In this document: in pieces, positions 22,626 to 34,197 of the stretch | How positions within the stretch are numbered: position 1 is the first letter of the stretch | Layout of the letters: every line of letters begins with the position of its first letter | Assembly: GCA_037974665.1 (NCBI GenBank) | Contig: CM075769.1 | Span: forward strand, 23,462,139 to 23,526,138 | Reading direction: 5' to 3' | Length of the DNA stretch: 64,000 bases | Origin: Ehretia macrophylla | Taxonomy: Eukaryota; Streptophyta; Magnoliopsida; Boraginales; Ehretiaceae | Position numbers and translations under genes: made by a program | The notes under the pieces: model-generated | The model's input: only the letters and a program-made list of their open reading frames with translations | The model's database searches: none | What the model was told of the DNA's origin: nothing

Positions 22626-23439
22626 CTGTGAAGAAACGTATCCATGCTCTCGATCTCGATGAAGGTCTTAAAAGATCTCTGTGTCATATCTTCTTTACTC
22701 CGTTAGATGATGAAGGAAAAGATTTAGAAGTGAACCTCATAGGTTCATACGCTTCTGATAATGAAAGGAATTCAGAATCAAATTCTGAAGAAGAAGAACC
22801 GCACCATTCCTCTAGTTCAGACAAAGAGGAAAGATGTTCCGGTAATTGTGGATGCAAGGATTGCTTTGCATCAAAGATAAATGCTCTAGGCTTAAATGTC
22901 CTTTCAGCCCAAGATAATCTCATTCTTGATCTTATAAACCAGATCCAAGATCCAGTAAGTAAATCTCAAATGCTTTCCAAATACATTGAGGTTTCCCTGC
23001 TAAAATAAACAACTCAGTCAAAAGCGATTGAGCCATAGATCAGGCAACATGATTTCTATTTGTTCAAAACAGTCCTTGAAATAGTTCAAAACTCTCCAAA
23101 AACGAAGACTAAGGAACTTACGCTTGGAGAACTTTGGCATGAGGTTCAAGAAAACAAAAATGAACTGCTTAACCTTAAAGGTTTATATCAGGCAGAGATC
23201 ATTCTACTTCAAGAAAGAGTCACTAATCTTGAAGCCAATACAAATATATCAACATGGCGGCAACTTGAAGATCAATATCTTCCAGAATGACCCGATTATC
23301 TCAAAGCTCCAGAAGTCCCAGAATTATCTGGCCAAGGAGAAATCAGATCTAACAACAAAGCTTTGGTCATTAATGAACCAAGCAGTGAAGAAAAGGCGCT
23401 CAAAGCACCTGAATTAGCCCTATTAAATTGGGTCAATGT

Positions 23440-24540
23440 CATAGAAATGGTTATTACGTTCAAATGGTACTCTAAGCTCACTCTTATAATCAGAGGAGAA
23501 CACAAAGTGAAAACCATTGTCTTAATAGACTCAAGCACTGACCTAAACTGCATAAGAGAAGGCTCAATTCCAGCCAAATACTTAGAGAAAACTAGTCAAG
23601 GACTATCTCAAGCAGATAGTACTCCCTTTAGGATACAATATAAAGTTTCCGATGCAGCCATTTGTCAAGGAAACACTTGTTTAAAACTTCTTTTTCTCAT
23701 GGTTCCAGGGTTATCCTATCCTGTTATTCTTGGAAACCCATTTTTTCATTCCTTATTTCCGATTCATAAAATTGATGAATCAGGAATTGAAGCCGAGATC
23801 CAAGGAATACCTTTTAAACTCCCTTTTATGTCCGAACCAAATAAAAGATTCCTTGATACACTTTTTGAAGTTATTTCTCATAAAGAAAACTTCTTACTTT
23901 CTCTCAAAGAGGAAATCAGTTTTAGACAGGTTAAAGAAGGACTCAAAAGTCCTAAGATTCAAGAGAAGATACAATCTCTTGATATGCTTATAAAAAAGTG
24001 AAATCTGTGCTGAGGCACCTAACGCTTTTTGGGGAAGAAAGAGACATGTGGTACAATTGCCATATGAACCAAATTTTGAAGAAAGATCTATCCCTACGAA
24101 AGCTCGACCTATTGCGATGGGTCCAAGGATTCTTGAATTGTGCAAGAAAGAGATTGCTGAATTGCAGCAAAATGGTCTTATTAGGCCAAGTTACAGCCCA
24201 TGGAGTTGTCCATCGTTCTATGTTGCAAATGCAGCATAACTCGAGAGAGGAGCTCCCAGACTAGTAATCAATTATAAGCCCTTGAACAAGGCTTTAAGAT
24301 GGATTAGGTATCCTTTACCTAACAAAAGAGATTTGGTCTATCGACTGTTCAAAGAAAATCTGTTCTCAAAATTCGACATGAAGTCTGGATATTGGTAGAT
24401 CCAGATAGAAGAAGTAGAAAGGTACAAAACTGCATTCACGGTACCTTCTGGGCATTTCGAATGGAATGTGATGCCCTTCAGTCTGAAGAACCCCCCTTCA
24501 GAGTTTCCAAGAATTATGAACGAGTTCTTCAATCCATACT
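23440..24540 (+). pseudogene. V1 protease and partial reverse transcriptase
   Basis: Aspartic protease block (VLIDS followed by LNCIREG, near 23520), then VPGLSYPVILGNPFFHSLFP. Next is the start of reverse transcriptase (about 24000-24540) with RPIAMGPRILELCKKEIAEL and a KFDMKSGYW-like block. The copy stops inside RT. Fossil. Confidence 0.8.
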
Positions 24541-24601
24541 GAGAGTATCAGGGGATAATATGCAAATGAATTGCAAGAAAATTAAAAGCTGATACAGAGT
24601 G

Positions 24602-27600
24602 TGTGACACCCTGAACCCAGCACTTCATTAATTGCATTCATTAAATGATTAACTTAGATGTAATTTAGCTAATTACTTCATTTTTTTTATATTTTCATAA
24701 ATTCAAATATTTTTTTCATGCATTTTATATTTTTATAAAATACTACATATTTTTAGGGGACTATAGCCCCTGACCGTGCATGCATTGCATATCAGGATCA
24801 ACGGGAAAAAAATTGCGAAATATTTGATGAATAGTACTAGCGGAATTTTTCCAGATTTTTCAGATTTTTGGCATTTTATTTTGCTGAAATTTAATCACCC
24901 AAATGACCCATTTACCCTTACTAAAATACCCTATTTGCTTGACCTACCATTTGACCATCTCATGAGAATATTATAAGCCAAGAAACAAAAAAAAAAAGGG
25001 TCAAAAAAATGGCCAAAAAAATTACTTCTTGCTTCATTCTTGCTTCTATTGCTTCCCAAATTGGTTGTGCTTCATCCTTAGGACCTTAAGACCATTCTTT
25101 GATCTTCAAAAGAGGTGAGGGTGCATTCTATTTTTGTATTAAATTCAATTAAAGTTTGTGTCATTATTTTTGTGATCTAATATTGTAGTGGTTTAATGCT
25201 TGTTCCGTTGCTTCTTATATGCTCTAATGACTTCATAGAATATATTTGATGGTTTAAAATGCTTGTTGAATGCTTGAAAATGAAAATGGCACTTGGGGAA
25301 GATGATGAATAGTGCCAATCTAGGGTTTCCGAAAAAAAGTTACAATTTAATTCGATTCGAGGTTTCTAGTAGTTGCTAATTAGGTCCATAAGCGTGGGAA
25401 AAATGTTAATTGCACTTGCTATGTTCAAAATTTGAGAAATTTGATCAAAATAGGCTACTTTAATAAGGGGTTTCGGGGTTAACTTGAATCCGGGCACGTT
25501 TCGAGGTTATGGCTAGTCTTTATTAAGTATTGAAACCTTAGAAGTGTTTTCGTTTCGCTTGTTTGGGTTCCGAAATTGGTACTTGTAGTGTAAACTCACA
25601 AAGAGGCATTTTTGGTGTTTTCGTGTATTTGTGCTCTAGGTTATGATTTGGAGGTTCTAAATAAGGTATTTAGGTATCCTTAGATTGGTAGGATGGTTAG
25701 CTAGCTTAACTTGATCATTGAATTCCGGTAGGAAGCTAAATAGCCTAGTTGAACAAAGGGAAAATGAATGAATTAATTGCTTTAGTACTTGTATTGCTTT
25801 GTAGTTGCTCCTAGCGTGTCTAAATGCTATTCTAAGGTATGTGTGAGCTTTCGGTTAAGTTTTGTGAAAAATATAATATTGACCCCTTTGTGTTCGCATA
25901 GTTAATTTCATGATAATTGCTTTATAATTGAGTAATTAAATGTTTATATGCCTTTGTGTAGTGTACGTATTATAGTAGTGAAGTCTCGTGAATTAAGTTT
26001 CTTGGTTTACATGGCTTTGGTTGAGTATGAATTTAGAATGGACTAAATGAACTAGTAATGAACCATGGTAATAACTGTTATTAGTTGATTCTTGATTGAT
26101 TGGATAAATGTTTAAATGTACTTATGTAACAAGTTCATCTATTCGGAGAAGCTGTGAGTTATATATCGATACTAGTTAAAGATTGAGTAAACATGTTTAT
26201 ATTGCTTATTAATTACATTAAATGTGTAAAGATACGCTTATATAACTTATTGGTTAGATGTTATATAGTGTTTCTACTTATATGAATTATCATGGCTATG
26301 TATATGTTATTTATTATGCTATTGTCTTTGTTTGATACTTGGAAATTAAAGAATGTTGTATATGTGATCACTTGAGTTTATGTATTGTTCAAATATTGAT
26401 TAGAATGATTGTTAAACCATGAAATATATTGTTAGTTATGTGAATTAAAGAGAATCAAATAGAGTTGGATAAAATTAATGGCTTTATGAACTAGCTTTAG
26501 TTGACAATAAGAAACCACTTCTTATGCATATAGTTGATTGTATTAGGTAGTGATAATTGAAGGGAATTGATGCTTTTGGAGAATATTGAGGGAATCTTGG
26601 CTTAATTCGCGCAGGTTTGACTTCCTAAAAGGTGAGGGATCATTTCTATGTGCATTCTATGTGTCTTATCTTGTTATATGCTAAATATTCGATACTAAGT
26701 GATTTAAGTGTTTTAGTTGGATTAGATTAGCAAATATAGACTAATGAATGTATCATATTTCATCGTATGGCGTGATTGATGATGTGTGTGCTCGAGGACA
26801 ACCTCTTTTGTTGTCCTCCTTGTTTGTATATCGGCTTATTTTGTTATATTGTTATTATTATTGCTTCCTGTGTTATCGAGTCAATGGTTGCGCAACCTTA
26901 TCGTCAGGGCGGATGCGATGGGCCTCTCTGGGCGGCAACAGGCTTGCCAGGGTTGGTTGCTTTAGCTCCGTACCCTATTCCCTCACTCGCCTGGTCCAGA
27001 GATTGCCAGGGGGTGTTGAGTCGTAGGATTGGGTACATCCGGAGTACCCTTTGGTGTTTGGGATGCCGACATATCGTGATCGAGTCGTGGTTCGTGGATT
27101 GAGAATCGAAGAGAGTGATAAGGGTTATCGATCGTATCCTTTTTAAAGTGTGGAATTTGAATCGTTATCCATTGTTTATTTATTGTATTAAATGTGTTAA
27201 GTTGCTGCATTGCACGAACCCCTGGTATATTGTTCCCGTTTCCCCTTCCTCGCTGAGTATACATGTTGTATACTCACCCTCGTTTCTAACATCTTTCAGG
27301 TTTAGTGCTATCAGAGGTAGAAAAGAAGGCTCGAGAGTTTCGTGATTGATTATGCTGGCTTACGTGGATTGTCATTGAATACAGTTTTGTAATTGTAAAG
27401 TTAAAATTAGAATGTATTGATAGTTGCGAATGGCTTGTAATGTTGTAATAACTTATAATCTTTACTTTATTGTCTAATAGCAGCATGCTTGCATGTTTTG
27501 ACTGATTGACATACTTAAATTATAAGAAAGAAAACTAGTTAATGTTACAGTGGTATGATAAGTGAGATTATAATCATGAACCTTTAACAGTTAATGAATG

Positions 27601-27847
27601 CATGCTTATATGTTTGATGTTTAAGTTAGTCTAAGGCTCGGATGGCTTTGAGACGGGGCATGGTTGGAGTTGGAGTTGTATGAGAATGATGTGGGTTATA
27701 TTTGTGGCTTTATTTACTGTTTACAGGTATCCAATTAGTCCTATAAACAGGGAAAACTCCGTCCGTTTTTCCCTAAAATTTTGAGACTGGGTTGAGAATA
27801 GCTTGGTTATTAGAGCCTCCGGTCTCGTGAGGGATCAGGGTGTTACA
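24602..27847 (+). repeat. Inner solo LTR (Tekay/Del-like) inserted in the V2 leader
   Basis: TGTGACACCCTGAACC at the start, GGGTGTTACA at the end, perfect target duplication GAGTG (24597-24601 and 27848-27852). It is 3,246 bp with no internal domain, so it is a solo LTR left by recombination. CCCTCACTCGCCTGGTCC and the following block near 26985 match the LTR of the Gypsy element at 52850, so it is the same or a close family. It carries GAGTATAC-ATGTT-GTATACTC at 27255-27275. Confidence 0.93.
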
Positions 27848-28023
27848 GAGTGCGCCAGGAAATGACTTAAAAATACTTCAACATATATTAATGGATATAG
27901 AACTTACAAAGGCTAAGAAAATTGCAGAATGGAAGCTAGGCAAACTGGTGTTGAATACAAAGAAAACTTAGATTTTTGATAGCTCAAAATGTTTCGATGA
28001 TAGAAATGAAACTAAGGACTTCT

Positions 28024-28277
28024 TTTTATAAGTGAAGGAGGCTGGTTACATTGTACCTAACACACTAAACATGCTGAAAAGTAAAACACACAACATGTGA
28101 AGCTATAATTAAGCTTCTGAATAAAGCAAGAGTATGATTGTAGCTTTTGAAAATTGCTAACCACCGGTAGGTAAGGATGAGTAGACTTCAAGTCTTGTAT
28201 CAACCTTTTCCTTTTGCTTTTTGCACGTGAAGACTACTTTAAGTCTCATTAAGTATGCTTTCGGTGTGCAGACATCT
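28024..28277 (-). promoter_or_regulatory. V2 viral promoter
   Basis: Minus-strand intergenic region between the end of the second viral frame (near 28278) and the TATAAAA at 28024-28030. It matches V1 19115-19403. Transcription from here would run toward lower coordinates, through the inner solo LTR and then antisense through V1. Confidence 0.65.
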
Positions 28278-29360
28278 CATTTACCCCAAATAAGACATAA
28301 AGTCTTGCATGTAGGCGTCACCGACATCATTGGTATCCTCGTCATAAGGATCTTGTGCGTCTTGATACAAGGGATTAGTTGCTTTTTCTTTTTTGATTTC
28401 CTTAAGGGCTGCTTTAAGGGAATCTCGGAGCTCCTTTTGAGGAGTGGAGGACAACAAATCCTTGAAGAGATCTTTGAGATCTGAAGGTGGGAAATCAGGT
28501 AGTAGTGCTTTTCTTTTTCCTCTGACAATTTCCCCCTGAAAATCAAACTTATTCCACCATTTAATAATTGTTCATCTGCAAAGCCAGACATGCGAGGCTT
28601 TAAGCCTATCCATACAAACTTCTGGAATGGTCTCCAGAACATAATCCCATTTAACAATCCAAGGGATCTGTTCTAATAAGACAAAATTAAGGAGTCCAAT
28701 AATACCTTCACGAATATTAGTAGGTAAAGTTTGGACGAAATCTTCGTAATGTTTCCGTATAAACTTTGGTATGCAAGAAGGATATAATCCCAAGGTTTTG
28801 AACCAATTTAAGAACCATTAAGGGAATGTCTGATCTGGATCATCAAGCCGGAATTGTATGAACCAGGTTGCGCTGCTTGTTCTCGTATAAGAGAGCCAGT
28901 TTCCAAGCAGACATATAATCAAAATAATTATAAGCTTTGGGATGAAAAGCATAATATTTTAACCTTTTCTCAGCAAAGAGATCATTACCCCAATCTGCAG
29001 GATTTAGTATAATTTTGATTGAAATCTTGCAATATGCAACGCCCTCAGCTGATTTGCACCGGAAGGTTGGAACAAAGATGATCGAGCCTGATTCTATGAG
29101 AATCTGTTGATAATAAAAGACACCCTTTTGCCATAATGAGGGTGAATATCTTCCCTGGGCACAATCTTTACAATCTGGTTTGGTGCCATTCTCACATTGC
29201 TTTTTTCGGCGATATAGAGTGGGTGGTGCCCTATGATAATGAAGGGATATTTACCACTACTATCAGGATCTGCTTTCTCATAAGCATCTTCAGATAATTT
29301 GGTGTCGACGTCCTTCATTTGAGAAGACGATGGTGAATCCCTAATCCTTTTAAGATTGGG
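28278..29360 (-). pseudogene. V2 second viral reading frame (unknown function)
   Basis: Follows the RNase H end with little or no gap. Blocks: DAYEKADPDSSGKYPFIIIG, HHPLYIAE, LYPSCIPKFIRKHYEDF, WDYVLETIPEVCMDRLKASH, and a C-terminus ending in DAYMQDFMSYLG. About 360 codons. I recognise no domain. Florendoviruses are known to carry a second frame of unknown function in this place. The same frame is in V3, and its last codons begin V1. Confidence 0.65.
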
Positions 29361-29849
29361 AGATCTGTCCGCAATTGTTATTTTGGAGAAATTCTCTAGT
29401 CAAGAAATCAGGTAGAGAGTTAGTTTCTCCTTTTATAAACTCAATATCAAAATCAAAAGCTGATAAAAGTCCTTGCCATCTAGCAAAAATTTGTTTTGAA
29501 GCAAGGTTTTTAACATCTTTAATTAAAACATCTTTTGCAGATTTGCAATCGATTCTTAATAAAAACTTTTGATTTATCAAATCGCTTTTAAATTTAGTAA
29601 TGCAGAGGACCATAGCAAGAATTTCAATTTTTAATGATCGAGTAAATCTGCTGAGCTAGCTTCCATAAGCCTGAAGTAAAGCGAACCAATTTTTCCTTTT
29701 CTTGAATCCTCTATTTAAGGATTCCTCCATAGCCTAACTCAGAGGCATCTGTTTCAACAATTTTGAAAGCTTCTGGATCAAATAGAACTAGACATGGTAG
29801 GACTTTATTCTTTTTCTTAATGATCTGGATGACCTTCGTATGTTCCTGG
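29350..29849 (-). pseudogene. V2 end of RT and RNase H
   Basis: The part of V2 on the low-coordinate side of the two-LTR insertion. The RNase H blocks include DCKSAKDVLIKDVKNLASK and FDIEFIKGETNSLPDFLTRE, the usual C-terminal end of a caulimovirid polyprotein. Fossil. Confidence 0.8.
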
Positions 29850-32626
29850 TGTGATACCCCGAACCCGGCATGCATTTAATAGCATTTGACTACATTTAAT
29901 TAAGTGTTTAATTAGTTAATCACCCATTTTTGCATTATTTTGATATTTCTTTTTAAAAGTATTCAATAATTTTTATATTGATTAATTAAAAAATTATTAC
30001 CTATTTCTATTATTTATAGTAATTGGATTTACTTTCTTGTATTTAATTAAGTGTCATCTTAAATGTTAATATTTAATTGCATTTGATTACGTGTTTATAT
30101 TAACTTGTTCATTTGTATCTTAGCATTAATTTCATAATTCTTTAAAATATTCTAGAAATAGTTAAATTAATTATTTTTAAATGAATATTGATTATTTTGA
30201 TTGTTTTGATTATTTTAATAATCGATTTTATTTTCTTGCATTTAATTACTCGATTTTTAATTAAATGAAGAAAGTAACCTCGAGCCGGAGTGAATTTTAA
30301 ACTATTATGCTATTCTACTTTCAAAAATTATAGTTTTAATATTATTGCTCATCATTTGATTAGCGATCGTTTATTGACCGTTCGATCGTAGCATTTCGAG
30401 AATGAAAGTTAGAAGAATATTTCTCGGAGTTTGTGAATAGCGTTTCTAGTATAATTTATCGAGTTTTAGTTGGTTTTCATTAACATTGCATTGTTTTAAT
30501 TTGAATTAGACTAAATGCTAATTAAAATAAGCTTATTTGACCATTTTTAACTTAAGCTTGACTTTGCAGAATGACCAAAATGCCCTTGAGCCTTTGTCAT
30601 CTTTTAAATAAGCAAAATAAGCCGAAATTGACTCAACAAACAAAACCAAAAATTCCCTTTGTATCCCCCCCTTGGTCGAAACTCCCCAAGGAAAAAAAAA
30701 AGATTTTGCTTCCATTTTTCTTGTGCAATCATGCGTGGAATCGAGCAAGGATCGTGGCTAAGGTCATTGCGGGTCTTGGTCTTCAATCTCTGTGAGGGTT
30801 TACACGTTTTTGTGCATTTTTATTTGAATTTGATTTTTGATTCAATTTTTCAGATTTGATATTTATTGCGTTACAATGCCTGTTATTGCTTGAAATAACT
30901 TCCTTAGGGTTCGTAGAGCATTGCTTGTTAGTTATTTAGCGATTTTTACGGCTAGAAATGCAAATTTGAAATTGGGGAAGAATAATAAATAGTAATTTTG
31001 AATAGTAAAATCCTAGAATTTCAGATTTTGATCCGAATTGCGATTTCTTGATTTGGATAGGTGCCATTAGTGATAGAAAGATAAAATGTGCAATAAAACC
31101 GGACCGGCCTTTGTTAAAATTGAAAATTAGACAAAGAAACGTAAAAGGGCTGTTTGACCAAGAGTTGACCATGCTCGAATTGAGTTGGGGGTTTTGCTAT
31201 TGAGGGCATGGAAGCACTTTTGGCGCTGTTGTGGCATTGATTGAGTGACCGGTTAGCATAGCTGTAGTTCAAACGCAGTAGGTGGACTTTCGGGCTTTGG
31301 CTGGGAAAATGAAGTTTCGTGACATAGGAACGTGCCTTGTAGTGCCTAAGTGAATGTAGTGAAATCGGTTTCCTAATCCCGTAGCTCGTTTGCTCGTAAT
31401 TGCCTTTGGAAGTTAGAGATCGAATAGTGATATTTGTCGTTTTCGTGTTTGAACTGCTATTACTTGTTTAGTTGATGTTATTGTTGATATTAATGATAAT
31501 CATGCTTGAAAAGTTAATTAAATGTTAATATTGATTGTAAATGCTTAATATCTCGTATATCGCCACTAATCTGTACTTTTGTGCTATCGCTCGTTTATTG
31601 CTTGTATCTCGTATTGCATTGCATAGTGTCAGGCGCGTGAGTGATGGGCCTCTCTGAGTAGTCTCGGGCTGCCAGGGTTGGTTTGCTCTAGCTCCGTGTC
31701 CTATTCCCATTCTCGCTAGGGGTGCCGCCCTGGGAGATTTGGGTCGTAGATGTGTCGGGGTACATCCGGAGTACACCCAGTGGATGTTATAAGGTGGTTA
31801 CGCGCTTATTGTCATCCTTGTCAACATCAAGCTCGAGATTGATGTATTGCTCGTGAAATGGTACATTGCTCGTATGAGTGAAATGTGACCTTCAAAGTGT
31901 GGTATAGCTTTGAATGGTTGTGTTAATGCTTTCTTTAATTGTTTATTGTATTGTCGTTTATATTGCATGCTTTCTTATTAATTATATTGCTTGACTGTAC
32001 CTATTTGCATTACACGATCTTCTTTCTCTCCACCTCGATATCTGTCTCGCCCTCACTGAGTATACATGTCGAGTATACTCACTCCTCACCACCACATTTC
32101 AGGAATTGCCATGTTAGCTGGAAAGTTCGTGGTTATGTGATAGATCGTGCTTGAAGAGTTGCCTTGCGTGCTATATGACTTGAGTTGTCAAAGATGTAAA
32201 GATTTTACTTTCATGAGATGTATGTTTTCATGTATTGTATGTATTTGGTGTTAAAAGTTATGTAATTAACTTAACTAGGTTTATTAGAATGGTATGATAG
32301 TCTATTTTATGCAATAGGTTAGTATAGTTTAATTGCCAAGCATGAATGTACTTGTCAAAGATGAGAAGAGATATGTTAGCTTTTAAACTGGAAATGTATG
32401 TTTACTTGTGTTCGTTTGTTGAGAACCAAGGCTCGGATCGCCTTGAGGTATTTGTATGGTTGGACACGGTGCTAGTCTAGTTATATGCTGTCGCAGGTTT
32501 ACATTTTGCCTAGAAATAGGGTAAACTCCGTCCGTTTTCCCTAAAAATTTTGTCCGGGTTTGGAATTGGGTTGCGATTAGATTGATTGATAGAACTCCCG
32601 GTCTCGAGAGGGATCGGGGTGTTACA
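29850..32626 (+). repeat. 5' LTR of the LARD-like element
   Basis: TGTGATACCCCGAACC to GGGGTGTTACA. It shares the GATGGGCCTCTCTG block and the TACATCCGGAGTAC block with the inner solo LTR, so the families are related. The hairpin GAGTATAC-(7 nt)-GTATACTC is at 32058-32080. Confidence 0.92.
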
Positions 32627-34197
32627 GGTGGTATCAGAGCTTGTTTAGCTCATAATCCGGGATAGGGTCCTCGGTCTAGTGGGTAGTGATCCCTGAATGT
32701 GTGCTTGTTAAGTGTGTCTTGAAAGTGTATGCTTGTATGTGAGATTGTGTGTCTTGACTTGAATGTATGCACCTATGTGATATAATTATGTGTTATGTGT
32801 TAAATGTTTCCCAAGTAAAGTGAAGTGTCTAGTTGTGCATTAAATTGACCTCGTGAATCGAATCGACCTCATGAATTGTTATTTACTTGAAGTATGGCTT
32901 GTAATGCGTGTATTGGAATGTCTTGAATTGGTTGTGCCGTGATTTGAATTGATTATGATGTGCTTGACTTGATTGCCATGTTTGAATGACTTTGATGATT
33001 AAACTGTTTTATAAACTCTTTTGTAAACTTGTTTGCATAATAGCTTAAGGCATGTGTATAAATGTGATATATTGGCATTCATACATATCCCGTTGAAATG
33101 GTAAGAAAGACTTCTTCCTCCCCCTGAAAAGAGGTGATTGGTACCAGGTCTCCAAGATATGTGGATTGACGGGAACGAGCAGTGCTTGACTAGGCCTTTA
33201 TTTGGAAGTTGACATTTATAGTTGGAATTTGTTTATTGGGATTCCTCTAAGGTTATCTCCTATGCTTAGTATAAATGACTTTCTTTGGAGTTCTACATGA
33301 TTATTCTTTGGAGCATTTTCTTAATATTTCCTTGTTGGGCATTCATCGGGTATTTCTATATTGGCATTTCGTGGGAGACTTGGTTGGGATTTTAATCAAC
33401 CTTTGGTGTTCTTTCTACATTCTTATGGGGAAACTTTGATTTGAGTCTACTTACAATGATTGGTTTTGCGTGAGGCGTACTATTTTGGTATTCTTTGTGG
33501 ACATTTCTCAGTGGATTTGGCAATCGGAATTCTTATCGGACTTACTGCATAATATTATCTACAATATCTCTGCTCTAGTCTTTCTTGATATTTTATCAGC
33601 AATCATGATTGGAATTCTTCAATAGTATATGGTGCACCTGCACGACATTCTCTCTGGTATTTTACCCAATATTCGGTAGCAATATTATTTTGGGAATCTA
33701 CTTGGTTATTCAGCTTGGTGTTCATTCATGGACTTTTGAAAAGTATATATATGTTGGCGTACATGTTGGATTCCCTATTCAGATGCTTCTTGAGCTATAT
33801 TTTGGAAGACTTCCTTGAAACTTCTGTAATATGATTGACTGGATTTCTTGTCTGGAGTCTTCCTGAGCAGTACTTGGGTTCTCGTTTAGACTCTACTTCA
33901 GACTGTTTATTGGTATGTTCTCGGTACTTTTAGTTGGGATTCTATTATGGCATTCATGTCTTGTAAGATTTTTATTTGGAGTTCTATTTGGTATTCTCTA
34001 GAGCCTTTATTTGCCCTTATTATTTTGGAATTTTTGGGCAGTACTACTCGGGTTTCTTAGATTGGTTTTCTTCGGATGTCCTTATGTAGTGTCTTGCTCA
34101 GCAACCGATGAAGATTAGTCAAATTTGGATGTCAGATGATGCAGAGTCCTATTGGAAGAAGAATTGCGAGGACGCAATTGTTTTAAGGGGGGAAGGA
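32627..34197 (+). other. Noncoding interior of the LARD-like element
   Basis: Begins with the tRNA-Met primer-binding site (32629-32640) and ends with a purine tract. No protein domain in any frame. From about 33180 on it is T-rich with a recurrent, degenerate phrase of the type TTGGGATTCT or TTTGGAGTTCT every few tens of bases, suggesting old tandem repeats. Confidence 0.7.

Larger units (their letters stand above)
19054..24540 (+). mobile_element. Endogenous pararetrovirus copy V1 (Florendovirus-like)
   Basis: Fossil Caulimoviridae copy on plus. In order: the last codons of the second reading frame (DAYMQDFMS near 19110), intergenic promoter with TATAAAA (19397-19403), leader, primer-binding site (19638-19650), movement protein, coat protein, zinc knuckle, protease, and the first half of reverse transcriptase. 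It ends at 24540, where copy V2 begins in opposite orientation. The single long polyprotein order, with a separate frame after RNase H in V2 and V3, fits Florendovirus; Petuvirus is the alternative. Broken, about a dozen interruptions. Confidence 0.88.

Noticed and set aside
26776-27102. Frames of 90-108 codons in 26748-27264
   Set aside because: They lie inside the inner solo LTR and the related LTRs do not keep the frame.
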